Assembly: GCF_042650125.1 (NCBI RefSeq)
Contig: NZ_JBHSAP010000015.1
Location: 372,001-436,000 of the forward strand
Direction: 5' to 3'
DNA length: 64,000 nt
DNA from: Salinithrix halophila
Lineage (GTDB): Bacteria > Bacillota > Bacilli > Thermoactinomycetales > DSM-45169
Below, one piece after another: positions 1-8,438 of this stretch. Below the pieces are notes generated by a model. It did no database searches. It was not told the origin of the DNA and saw nothing but the letters and a program-made list of their open reading frames with translations. The position numbers and the translations under genes are program-made. Each line of letters opens with the position of its first letter. The stretch's first letter is position 1.

Positions 1-1
1 C

Positions 2-490
2 ACATATGATAAATTTAATGGTAATAACCGAGGCTTCGATCCCTGGGCCACTGGTTCACACGCTATAAAAACACATACGGATGTCTATACGACCTTTAAG
101 GGAAGCAAAAAGTACGCAAAGATGTATCGCAATATTGGCGTGACCATCGGGTATAAAAAGGGGAAAGTGGTGAAAAAAGCATGGGCACCTAAATCTGACC
201 TAAAACTGACTAAAGTTGAAAAAGGTAACGGATGGATTGCTCAAGGCGTGCAACATCAATCTGCCCATCCTTTAATCTTCAAAGCTCCGACTATCGATGT
301 TTTTTATTACGCTAAGGTTTATAAAAATAAGTTAATAACTTATGGAGTTCATGATTTTGCTCCTTCTCACGAGTTTTATCTTATGAATTATCCGGGCGAT
401 TTTGTTGTGCCGATTCACCGAACTAAACATAGAGGATTTCTTTATTTATGGTTTTTTACTCCAAAAGCTGAATTTTATGCATCATTTTAG
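2..490 (+). CDS. DUF3238-like protein, 5' end cut off by the window
   Basis: The reading frame is open from base 2 and has no clear start inside the window, so the N-terminus is missing. The visible first residues include NNRGFDPW and, further on, SHAIKTHTDV. This resembles the conserved part of DUF3238 proteins, small secreted or surface proteins of unknown function in Bacillota (inference from memory of the family). An internal ATG at 122 has no ribosome binding site. The gene ends just before a strong bidirectional hairpin. No function can be assigned. Confidence 0.6.
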   Translation, partial: TYDKFNGNNRGFDPWATGSHAIKTHTDVYTTFKGSKKYAKMYRNIGVTIGYKKGKVVKKAWAPKSDLKLTKVEKGNGWIAQGVQHQSAHPLIFKAPTIDVFYYAKVYKNKLITYGVHDFAPSHEFYLMNYPGDFVVPIHRTKHRGFLYLWFFTPKAEFYASF

Positions 491-495
491 ATAAA

Positions 496-535
496 ACAGA
501 AAGGGTTATGCGATCAATCGCATAACCCTTTCTGT
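496..535. terminator. Bidirectional terminator hairpin
   Basis: A 19-base perfect inverted repeat (496-514 with 517-535) lies between two convergent genes ending at 490 and 539. It should stop transcription from both sides. Confidence 0.8.
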
Positions 536-538
536 CTA

Positions 539-952
539 TTACCCCTTGTTAAACATCCTAGTTTTCTTTAAAGCAAAATCGACAACCCAAAATAACAGCG
601 ATAAAGTAAGCCCTAGCCATAAATCTTCTACATCATACCAATAATTGAAATCATCAAATCTCTCTACTAAGGTATCAGGGTTAAGAACAAATGATAAAAC
701 GACAGGGAATAATACCCCTCCTAGGATATAGATGGATAGATTATAAAACAAGGGAAATTGGCTTACCCTCTGATAGGCCTTATCTGCCAATATAGAAAAT
801 GGAATCCCATAAAAGAAAATAAATAAAATAGAAAATATGCTAACTATGTAAATACCCTCTATATCCTCGAGGGTAACATTAAAAAAACAAAAAAGGTAAG
901 CCAAAAATGACAAATAAACAATCGTTGCGGTAACCAACTTTCTTTTTAGCAC
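539..952 (-). CDS. Four-TM small membrane protein (UPF0715-like)
   Basis: The protein has 137 residues and four predicted membrane helices. The motif YGIPFSILADK after helix 2 resembles the YG-P-S--D signature of the UPF0715 family (weak recognition). The start is taken as GTG at 952, preceded by GAGGTG at good spacing; an ATG at 1003 would add 17 residues without a ribosome binding site. A frameshifted paralogue lies directly upstream on the same strand. Function unknown. Confidence 0.6.
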   Translation of the reverse strand: MLKRKLVTATIVYLSFLAYLFCFFNVTLEDIEGIYIVSIFSILFIFFYGIPFSILADKAYQRVSQFPLFYNLSIYILGGVLFPVVLSFVLNPDTLVERFDDFNYWYDVEDLWLGLTLSLLFWVVDFALKKTRMFNKG

Positions 953-1033
953 CTTAATCACCTCGTGTAAATTGTGAGAAAACAAATTCCTTGTATAAGT
1001 CAATCTCTTCGGTAAGGTTAACCGATTGGTAAA

Positions 1034-1448
1034 TTACCCACGATACCTTTTCGTTCTCTTTAAAATGGAATCGATTCCACAAAATAATAGGGATAAAGTA
1101 AGCCCGAACCATAAGATTTCTGACTCAAACCAATAAAACAGCTCATCCAATCTCTCGACTGCTGTATCCGCATTAATCGTAAAGGGCAAAGCGATTCGGG
1201 AACAACGCTCCCCCTAAAAGGTGGATGGTTAGATTGGTCAATCGGGAAAAGCGATTGATCCTGTTAGCAACCTTGTAAGCAAAAACGGAAAATGAAACGC
1301 CGTAAATGAAGATATATAGGATAGCATACATATTAAAAATGCCGAAGTACTCACCTTGAGAAGTAGGGCCCGTTGAGATATGAACCGAAAATATTACAAA
1401 GAATAACAAATAAACAATCGTGGCAGTCGTCAGCTTTCTCTTCAGCAT
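1034..1448 (-). pseudogene. Frameshifted paralogue of the 539-952 membrane protein
   Basis: The N-terminal part (MLKRKLTTATIVYL..., start 1448 with GAGGGG at good spacing) matches the neighbouring gene at 539-952. At about 1195-1200 the frame shifts after GGALFP, and the original frame stops at 1173. In the next frame the homology resumes (NADTAVERLDE, then GLTLSLLF, ending KRTKRYRG) down to a stop at 1034. A one-base change would restore a full-length protein. A sequencing error cannot be excluded. Confidence 0.7.
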
Positions 1449-1639
1449 CTTTATCCCCTCATCGGTATTGTCGATACTTGTCAACCTAAACATGTTTCTC
1501 CATTCATCCCTTATTTCCTTTTATGAGTAATCGGTGGGTTTCATCCTCGGTTTTTGGAATCCTAAGGGATGCTGTATTACAATGAGGGCTGGGATCGTGG
1601 CAACATCGGTCGATTTTTTGCAGAAGAGAGTGAACGGGT

Positions 1640-2083
1640 ATGGATGGTTTCATCATGTTACTAGTCATTGTGGTATTGGGGGTTGTATCTCAAAATTCGA
1701 CGGTTTGGATTGCCGGGCTGGGGTTGATCGTGTTGCGTTTGTGGCCGAGTGATCAGCCGTTGTTATGGACCCAGCAATACGGGCTGAAAATCGGCGTAAT
1801 CATTTTGACGATGGGTGTACTCGCTCCCGTCGCATTAGAAAAAATCCCCGGCTCCGCTCTGCTAGATACGATGAAAAGTACCTCCGGCTTGGCTGCGATT
1901 GCCGTAGGCATTTTTGTGGCTTATCTGGGGGGAAGAGGAGCCGGTCTGTTAACGGCTCAACCAACGATTGTAACGGGCTTATTAATCGGTACCATCGTCG
2001 GTGTAGCCATATTTCGCGGCGTTCCGGTCGGTCCGTTGATTGCAGCAGGGATGTTATCGCTGTTCGCTCATTGGTTCAAATGA
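1640..2083 (+). CDS. UPF0756 (DUF441) membrane protein
   Basis: The 147-residue protein is almost entirely hydrophobic with about four membrane segments. It carries family features such as LLVIVVLGVVSQN near the N-terminus, GVLAPVALEKI in the middle and GVPVGPLIAAGMLSL at the C-terminus, matching the YtwI type of UPF0756. Length is usual for the family. The role is unknown. The ribosome binding site is weak. The gene is followed by a strong terminator shared with the convergent regulator gene. Confidence 0.85.
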   Translation: MDGFIMLLVIVVLGVVSQNSTVWIAGLGLIVLRLWPSDQPLLWTQQYGLKIGVIILTMGVLAPVALEKIPGSALLDTMKSTSGLAAIAVGIFVAYLGGRGAGLLTAQPTIVTGLLIGTIVGVAIFRGVPVGPLIAAGMLSLFAHWFK

Positions 2084-2086
2084 AGG

Positions 2087-2123
2087 AAGAGAAGACCCGG
2101 CGAAAAAAGCCGGGTCTTCTCTT
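2087..2123. terminator. Bidirectional terminator
   Basis: Perfect 15-base stem (AAGAGAAGACCCGGC and its complement) around an A-rich loop, between the convergent genes ending at 2083 and 2122. It overlaps the last codon of the minus-strand gene. Confidence 0.8.
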
Positions 2124-2484
2124 AAGATGAGATTTTGCGTTGTTCGATCTGCCGTTTGGCTCGGATATAGGCGATCAATTGCTGGATTTCCTCTTTGGAG
2201 AGGGGCTGGCCATCGATGGTTAGTGAGATATCGTCGGATAGCTCAAGGGGCGGGGTGTTTTTTTTCTTTCCGGTTGGGCTGGGGGAGTCGATGGCTCGGC
2301 CCATCAGATCGTCGAGGGAGGTTTCGAACAGATCGGCCATCATCGTGATCGCTTCCAGGGAGGGTCGGCGGTAGCCCGATTCATACCCCGCGTAAGTGCT
2401 TTTGGGTATCCCCAGCCGGTCGGCGGTTTCTTGTATTGACCATTTTTTCCTCTTTCTCAATTCAACCAATCGATCCAAAAACAT
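2122..2484 (-). CDS. XRE-family HTH regulator
   Basis: The 120-residue protein has a Cro/CI-type helix-turn-helix in residues 1-60 (RLVELRKRKKWSIQETADRL, then STYAGYESGYRRPSLE). This is followed by a short charged tail without a recognised sensor domain. The start at 2484 follows GGGAGGG at 6-7 bases; a longer frame to 2535 has no ribosome binding site. It is divergent from ansA-aspA (170 bases apart), so control of that operon, as AnsR does in Bacillus subtilis, is possible. That link is inference from position and fold. Confidence 0.85.
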   Translation of the reverse strand: MFLDRLVELRKRKKWSIQETADRLGIPKSTYAGYESGYRRPSLEAITMMADLFETSLDDLMGRAIDSPSPTGKKKNTPPLELSDDISLTIDGQPLSKEEIQQLIAYIRAKRQIEQRKISS

Positions 2485-2658
2485 CGCTTGCCCTCCCGAT
2501 TTATTCCAACCAGAATGTACGCGATTTGAGTACATAATAGGTTGATTTCTGTTGTGTTATGATTATAATTAGCCTTAGGGTTCGCGTAATGCGTACGTTC
2601 CTATCTTATACGAAAGTCCGCTTCATGACAATACTGGGACTTCATCGAGGTGTATCGT

Positions 2659-3669
2659 ATGAAAAAAATCCTTTTATTGACGACCGGTGGGACGATTGCG
2701 TCCGTCCAGAGAGAGGAAGGTTTGGCTCCTGGGCTGGATGCCGACGATTTGATCCGTTATTTGCCGGAACATCATCATTATCATCTTGAAAGTCAAATGG
2801 TAATGAACATAGACAGCACCAATATGCAACCGGAATCGTGGGTGAAAATCGCGAAAGTAGTCTATGAGAATTATGAGCGATTTGACGGTTTTGTCATCAC
2901 CCACGGCACTGATACCATGGCTTATACCGCCGCAGCCCTGTCCTACATGCTGCAGCATTCTTCCAAGCCGATTGTAGTTACGGGCTCTCAAGTACCGATC
3001 AACTACGAGAAAACCGATGCGAGGAAAAATATCGCGGATGCGATGCAGTTTGCCTGTGAGGATATCGGAGGGGTATATGTCGTTTTCGACGGTCGGGTCA
3101 TCCAGGGGACGCGAGCGGTGAAGATGCGAACGAAGAGCTATGACGCCTTTGAGAGCATCAACCATCCTTACGTAGCCTTCATTGAAGGGTCTGAAGTCCG
3201 CTATCACAAGCGGACGCTGGCGGCGGATCCGAAGCCTTTGACACTCGATACGTCCCTCTGCCCCGATGTCTTTCTGATGAAATTGCACCCGGGCACGAAG
3301 CCGGAGTTGTTCGATTTCATCAAGGGGTTATATAAAGGATTGATCATCGAAAGCTATGGAAACGGGGGCATCCCTTTTCAAGATCGGGATCTTTTGCCCA
3401 AGCTGAAAGAGGTGACAGCTTCCGGAATGGCGGTGGTGATCACGACGCAATGTCTGGAAGAAGGCGAGGATTTGGTCCTGTATGAGGTCGGGCGAAAAGT
3501 AGCGCAGGATACGATCATTCTCTCCAAAGATATGAATACCGAGGCGATGGTTGCCAAGTTGATGTGGGCGCTAGGAAAAACGGAGGACATCCGAGAGGTC
3601 AAAAAAATCATGGAAACCCCCATCGCGAATGACTTATCTCCCCAAGATCCTCTGGAAAGCGGGTTATAA
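2659..3669 (+). CDS. ansA: L-asparaginase, cytoplasmic type I
   Basis: Hydrolyses L-asparagine to aspartate and ammonia. The 336-residue protein begins with the TTGGTIAS motif carrying nucleophile Thr12. The second catalytic motif HGTDTMAYT follows at 82-90. There is no signal peptide, as expected for the cytoplasmic enzyme. The start ATG at 2659 has GAGGTG six bases upstream; a GTG at 2650 is in frame but worse placed. It is immediately followed by aspA, giving a two-gene asparagine/aspartate catabolic operon. Confidence 0.95.
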   Translation: MKKILLLTTGGTIASVQREEGLAPGLDADDLIRYLPEHHHYHLESQMVMNIDSTNMQPESWVKIAKVVYENYERFDGFVITHGTDTMAYTAAALSYMLQHSSKPIVVTGSQVPINYEKTDARKNIADAMQFACEDIGGVYVVFDGRVIQGTRAVKMRTKSYDAFESINHPYVAFIEGSEVRYHKRTLAADPKPLTLDTSLCPDVFLMKLHPGTKPELFDFIKGLYKGLIIESYGNGGIPFQDRDLLPKLKEVTASGMAVVITTQCLEEGEDLVLYEVGRKVAQDTIILSKDMNTEAMVAKLMWALGKTEDIREVKKIMETPIANDLSPQDPLESGL

Positions 3670-3670
3670 C

Positions 3671-5104
3671 ATGAATGCCGTATCTGATCCAACCCATCGG
3701 AGGGAAAAGGACTTTCTCGGAGAAAAAGCGATTCCTGTTGACGCGTATTATGGGATTCAAACCTTACGTGCCACGGAAAATTTCCCCATCACCGGTTACC
3801 GCCTTCACCCCTCGCTCATCCGAGCGATAGCCATGGTCAAGAAAGCGGCTGCTTTGGCCAACATGGAAATCGGCCGCCTTCGCCCGCGTATGGGGAATGT
3901 CATCGTTACAGCAGCGGAGGAGATCATCGCCGGAAAGTGGCACGATCAATTTATTGTCGATCCGATCCAGGGCGGAGCGGGAACCTCCATCAATATGAAT
4001 GCTAATGAGGTGATCGCCAACCGCGGGCTGGAACTTTTGGGAAAGCAAAAAGGGGATTATTTCTCTCTGAGTCCCAATACGCATGTGAACATGGCGCAAT
4101 CGACCAATGACGTTTTCCCGACGGCCATTCATATCGCCGCCCTCCACCAGTTGGAAACCCTCCTAGAAGCGATGCAGCGGATGGAGGACGTGTTAAAAAA
4201 GAAAGCACAGGAATTCGATCCCATTATAAAAATGGGACGGACTCACCTTCAGGATGCGGTACCCATCCGTCTCGGCCAGGAATTTGAAGCTTATCGGAGG
4301 GTGCTGGACCGGGACATTAAACGGGTCAAGCAGTCTCGCCAGCATCTATATGAAGTGAATATGGGAGCGACGGCTGTCGGAACGGGATTAAATGCTGACC
4401 CCCGCTATATGGAGAATGTGGTGAAGCATCTGGCGGAAATCAGCGGACTACCGCTGATCCGTGCGGACCATCTGGTAGATGCAACGCAGAATACAGACGC
4501 CTATACTGAAGTTTCCGCCGCCCTCAAAGTATGCATGATGAACATGTCTAAAATGGCAAACGATCTTCGGTTGATGGCCTCCGGTCCCCGGGCGGGGCTC
4601 AGTGAAATCACTTTGCCAGCCCGCCAGCCTGGGTCCTCGATCATGCCGGGCAAAGTAAATCCCGTGATGGCAGAATTGATCAACCAAGTCGCCTTTCAAG
4701 TCATCGGCAATGATCATACCATTTGTTTGGCATCTGAAGCGGGGCAACTGGAATTGAATGTGATGGAACCTGTTCTTGTCTTCAACCTCCTTCAGTCCAT
4801 CAGCGTGATGAACAACGCTTTTCGTGTATTTACGGATTATTGTCTGAAGGGGATTAAGGCTAATGAAGAGCAAATGAAGCGGTATGTGGAGCAAGGTGTC
4901 GGTTTGATTACTGCCGTCAACCCGCATATCGGATACGAAGTAGCCGCACGAGTTGCACGGGAGGCGGTCCTAACCGGCCAATCGATCCGTGACCTCTGCT
5001 TAAAGTACGATGTACTGAGCGAAGAAGAACTGGATCTGATCTTGGATCCTTATGAAATGACCCACCCAGGCATTGCGGGGTCTGCTTTGTTAGATAACGA
5101 CTAA
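3671..5104 (+). CDS. aspA: Aspartate ammonia-lyase
   Basis: Converts aspartate to fumarate and ammonia, continuing the AnsA reaction into the TCA cycle. The 477-residue length is normal for the family. The fumarase/aspartase signature GSSIMPGKVNP is at residues 321-331, and TSTNDVFPTA-type substrate motifs (QSTNDVFPT) lie near residue 145. The start ATG 3671 comes one base after the ansA stop. An upstream in-frame ATG at 3629 would overlap ansA and is not preferred. Closely coupled with ansA. Confidence 0.96.
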   Translation: MNAVSDPTHRREKDFLGEKAIPVDAYYGIQTLRATENFPITGYRLHPSLIRAIAMVKKAAALANMEIGRLRPRMGNVIVTAAEEIIAGKWHDQFIVDPIQGGAGTSINMNANEVIANRGLELLGKQKGDYFSLSPNTHVNMAQSTNDVFPTAIHIAALHQLETLLEAMQRMEDVLKKKAQEFDPIIKMGRTHLQDAVPIRLGQEFEAYRRVLDRDIKRVKQSRQHLYEVNMGATAVGTGLNADPRYMENVVKHLAEISGLPLIRADHLVDATQNTDAYTEVSAALKVCMMNMSKMANDLRLMASGPRAGLSEITLPARQPGSSIMPGKVNPVMAELINQVAFQVIGNDHTICLASEAGQLELNVMEPVLVFNLLQSISVMNNAFRVFTDYCLKGIKANEEQMKRYVEQGVGLITAVNPHIGYEVAARVAREAVLTGQSIRDLCLKYDVLSEEELDLILDPYEMTHPGIAGSALLDND

Positions 5105-5375
5105 CAGCAAATCAGGATGGATTGAAAGCGGGTGCCCGACAGAGGCAGTCGCTTATTTTATGCTGAAAACCCTTTGGTGGTTTGGGAACGTCACCCGGTT
5201 CTTATTCCATTTCATGGTTCCCTAGACCGATAATCGCCTTAACACGGGAATGGAAATAAATACATTATATTTTTAGTTGAAAAATACCGCTTCCCCGCTT
5301 ATAATGAACCAATATTCAAATAATTGGTCAAGCTCTTTTCCCTATCCTCATCCATTTCCATTCAGGAGGCGAATG

Positions 5376-7004
5376 ATGAAAAAACGCTTTTGTGCATGGA
5401 CAGCCTGTCTTTTTCTTATGGCTACTTTATTGACCGCTTGCTCCAACCCCTTCGGAGAGGCGAAAGATGGCTCTGGTGATAAGCAGGTTTTAAACTTAGT
5501 GGAAAACTCGGAGCCGGTTAACCTGGATACCGCTCGGCTGATCGATGACAGCTCCGTCAAAATCATGAACAATGTGATGGAAGGCCTGATGAGATTGGAT
5601 CAGGATAACCAGCCCCAGCCGGCTATGGCTAAAGGCCTTCCCGAAATCAGCTCTGACAGACGGACTTATACCTTTAAAATTAGGGAAGCCGAATGGAGCG
5701 ACGGAAAACCGGTCAGGGCCCAGGATTTCGAGTATGCGTGGAAACGAGCGCTTGACCCTAAGATTCAATCGGAATATGCCTATATCTTGTACCCGCTACT
5801 CAATGCTGAGAAGTATAACAAAGGAGAAGTAGGGGCTGATGAGGTGGGGGTCAAGGCGTTGAATGATCATACGCTGCAAGTGCGATTAGAGAAACCGATT
5901 CCCTATTTCCTCAGTTTAACCGCCTTTATCACGTACCTTCCCCAGCGGCAAGATATTGTGGAAAAATACGGAGACCAATACGCCAAGGAAGACGAAAACA
6001 TGGTTTTCAACGGTCCCTTTAAGCTTGCTGAGTGGACCCATGAAAACAGCTATCGGTACAAAAAAAATGACCGGTACTGGGATCGGGACCGAGTGTCCCT
6101 GGATACCATCAATGTACAGATCGTCCAGGACCACTCTACGGCAATCAGCCTGTACCAGGCCAATAAGGCGGATGTTGTCGCGTTGGATAGTCAACTGGTG
6201 GGAGCCTTTGAAAACTCAAAGGAATTCGTTCGAGTGGACAGTGGTACCGTTTATTTTTTACGGTACAATACCGTGAACGACTTTCTTTCTAATGCCGATA
6301 TCCGCCGGGCGATCAGTATGGCGGTCGACCGGGAAGAGCTGGTTGACAAGGTGTTGAAAGATGACACGCCCGCTGGCGGGATGGTTCCCCCACCGATCCG
6401 AGGGTATGGTGGACGGTTGTTCCGTGATCAGACGGAAGAGAAGGTAAAATACGATCCCGAAAAAGCGAAAGAATTACTGGAAAAAGGGATGGACGATCTC
6501 GGAATCGACACCATGCCGACGATTGACCTACTGACCTATAACGACGATCGGAAAAAAGTAGCCGTTTTGATCCAGGAACAACTGAAAAGGATCCTGGGAC
6601 TGAATGTGCGAATTGATCCGCAGCCCCAAAAGCAAAAGTTCGAGCTGGAAAAAGCGGGGAACTTTCAACTTTCCTTGGTGAGATGGACCGGGGATTATGA
6701 TGATCCGATGACTTTTTTGGATATGTGGCATTCCAATAACCCGATCAATTTCGGCCATTGGAAAAACACCGAATTTGATTCCCTGATCGACCGTTCGAAG
6801 GACACCGTCGATTACCGGCAGCGGGAAGTGAATTTGATCAAGGCGGAGAAATTGTTGGTGGATGACGCGGGAGTGGCTCCCTTGTATTACGAAAGGGAAT
6901 CATACCTACACAAACCACGTGTGAAAAACCTATACCGCCACCCCGTATTGGCCAAGTACAGTCTGAAATGGGTATCGATCCAGAAGAAAAAAGAAAAGAA
7001 GTAA
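5376..7004 (+). CDS. Oligopeptide ABC transporter substrate-binding lipoprotein (OppA-like)
   Basis: A 542-residue family 5 extracellular solute-binding protein. It has a lipoprotein signal peptide with lipobox LLTAC, giving lipidated Cys22. The mature part has classic OppA features: SEPVNLDTARLIDDSS near the N-terminus, then WSDGKPVRAQDF, and EKVKYDPEKAKELL further on. It would bind peptides outside the membrane and deliver them to an Opp permease. No permease or ATPase genes are adjacent. Two tandem ATGs (5373, 5376) follow AGGAGG; 5376 has the better spacing. A terminator follows at once, so it is monocistronic. Confidence 0.92.
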   Translation: MKKRFCAWTACLFLMATLLTACSNPFGEAKDGSGDKQVLNLVENSEPVNLDTARLIDDSSVKIMNNVMEGLMRLDQDNQPQPAMAKGLPEISSDRRTYTFKIREAEWSDGKPVRAQDFEYAWKRALDPKIQSEYAYILYPLLNAEKYNKGEVGADEVGVKALNDHTLQVRLEKPIPYFLSLTAFITYLPQRQDIVEKYGDQYAKEDENMVFNGPFKLAEWTHENSYRYKKNDRYWDRDRVSLDTINVQIVQDHSTAISLYQANKADVVALDSQLVGAFENSKEFVRVDSGTVYFLRYNTVNDFLSNADIRRAISMAVDREELVDKVLKDDTPAGGMVPPPIRGYGGRLFRDQTEEKVKYDPEKAKELLEKGMDDLGIDTMPTIDLLTYNDDRKKVAVLIQEQLKRILGLNVRIDPQPQKQKFELEKAGNFQLSLVRWTGDYDDPMTFLDMWHSNNPINFGHWKNTEFDSLIDRSKDTVDYRQREVNLIKAEKLLVDDAGVAPLYYERESYLHKPRVKNLYRHPVLAKYSLKWVSIQKKKEKK

Positions 7005-7015
7005 GCAAAACCTTC

Positions 7016-7044
7016 AACCCCTTGGAAAGCAAGGGGTTTTTTTT
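7016..7044 (+). terminator. Rho-independent terminator after the OppA-like gene
   Basis: Stem CCCCTTG/CAAGGGG followed by eight T residues. Confidence 0.85.
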
Positions 7045-7198
7045 ATTTGACGGAGCCCTCATGAATAGTGGAGCTGAGTGCCGATGTTAAGATTGTTAAA
7101 AGTTTTAACTTTTTGTTAACCCTTTCCGAAACCATCCTCTGTACGATGGGATTGTAAACAGAATTTTAAAACGATTGAATAAAAAAAGGAGTGATTGG

Positions 7199-8368
7199 AT
7201 GAAAATCCCTAATCGTACGGTCGCTGTCGTGTCCGCTTTTTGCCTCTCTGCTGCTATGATCACTTTCTCATCTCCTGATACCCATGCTAAAGCTACCTCC
7301 TCTAAGAAGGTTGTGCCGGGAGAGGTGGTCGTCAAGTATAAAGAGAATGTAAGCGAGAAAAAGGAAGCCTCCTTGAACGGAAAAATGAATGCCAAAGTCC
7401 TGTCCAGCAATAAGCAGATAGGCTTCGATGTGGTAAAAGTAGAGGGCTCCATCCAAAAGGCCGTGAAGAAGTATCAGGATGACCCCAACGTGGAGTATGC
7501 CGAACCCAACTACGTGATGAAAGCATACGGGGAACCCAACGATCCAAAATTCGGCGAACAATATGGGCCGCAAAAGTTGGAAGCCCCGCAAGCCTGGGAT
7601 ACGACAAAAGGGAAGAAAGAGGTCAAAGTAGCCATCGTGGATACCGGAGTGGATTATAATCACGAGGATCTGAAGGGGAAGGTGGAGAAAGGCGGAGACT
7701 TTATCGACAATGATAAAGATCCGATGGATGAACAGGGGCATGGTACCCACTGTGCCGGGATTGCCGCAGCGGCTACGGATAACGGCAAGGGGATCGCTGG
7801 AATTGCCCCGGATGTGACGATCTATGCAGTTCGCGTACTGGATGCGAACGGGAGTGGTTCCAATGAGTCTGTCGCTAAGGGGATCACAGACGCAGCGGAT
7901 GCCGGTGCCAATGTCATCAGTCTGAGTTTGGGCGGAGCCGAAGAATCCAAAGTGATTGAAGATGCGGTCAATTACGCTCATAAAAAAGGTTCCGTGATTG
8001 TCGCTGCTGCCGGTAACGAAAGCACCGACGCTCCGAGCTACCCGGCTTACTATGAGAAGGCCATTGCAGTAGCTGCCACTGATGGAGATGATAAGCTAGG
8101 TGAATTCTCCAACTATGGGGATTGGGTGGACGTAGCGGCTCCCGGTGTGGACATCCTTTCCACAGTTCCGAATAACGGCTACGAAAAGTTTTCGGGTACG
8201 TCGATGGCGACTCCCCATGTAGCCGGTCTGGCCGGGCTGATCGCTTCCCAAGGGAAAAAAGGTGACGAAATTCGCAAAGCGATCGAAAGCACCTCCGATA
8301 AAACTGAAGGTGCCGGTTCAAAGTTCACCCACGGTCGTGTCAACGCTGCTAAAGCTATTGGTAAGTAA
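7199..8368 (+). CDS. Thermitase-like secreted subtilisin (S8 protease)
   Basis: The 389-residue preproprotein has a Sec signal peptide (about residues 1-31 ending in THAKA) and an I9-type inhibitory propeptide (about 32-105). The mature catalytic domain begins around YGEPNDPKFGEQYGPQ, which closely matches the N-terminus of thermitase as I remember it. The catalytic triad is visible: Asp148 (IVDTGVD), His181 (HGTHCAG) and Ser335 (GTSMATPHVAG). Cys185 next to the active-site His is typical of thermitase and proteinase K types. It would degrade protein outside the cell. The start at 7199 follows AAGGAGTG; a longer frame from 7175 would run through the ribosome binding site. Confidence 0.95.
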   Translation: MKIPNRTVAVVSAFCLSAAMITFSSPDTHAKATSSKKVVPGEVVVKYKENVSEKKEASLNGKMNAKVLSSNKQIGFDVVKVEGSIQKAVKKYQDDPNVEYAEPNYVMKAYGEPNDPKFGEQYGPQKLEAPQAWDTTKGKKEVKVAIVDTGVDYNHEDLKGKVEKGGDFIDNDKDPMDEQGHGTHCAGIAAAATDNGKGIAGIAPDVTIYAVRVLDANGSGSNESVAKGITDAADAGANVISLSLGGAEESKVIEDAVNYAHKKGSVIVAAAGNESTDAPSYPAYYEKAIAVAATDGDDKLGEFSNYGDWVDVAAPGVDILSTVPNNGYEKFSGTSMATPHVAGLAGLIASQGKKGDEIRKAIESTSDKTEGAGSKFTHGRVNAAKAIGK

Positions 8369-8400
8369 ACCTATATGTCTAAGGAATGACAGTGTAGCAA

Positions 8401-8434
8401 AAAAGTCCAGCACCTTTTCGGGTGCTGGACTTTT
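8401..8434. terminator. Bidirectional terminator
   Basis: Perfect stem AAAAGTCCAGCACC with its complement around a five-base loop, T-rich on both strands. It separates the protease gene from the convergent histidine kinase gene. Confidence 0.9.
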
Positions 8435-8438
8435 ATCT

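Noticed and set aside
3629..3670. Upstream ATG for aspA
   Set aside because: Would overlap ansA and add residues not seen in aspartase; ATG 3671 fits family length.
7268..7981. 237-codon minus-strand frame opposite the protease
   Set aside because: Antisense to the catalytic domain; composition rich in His/Ile/Phe as expected from a shadow frame.
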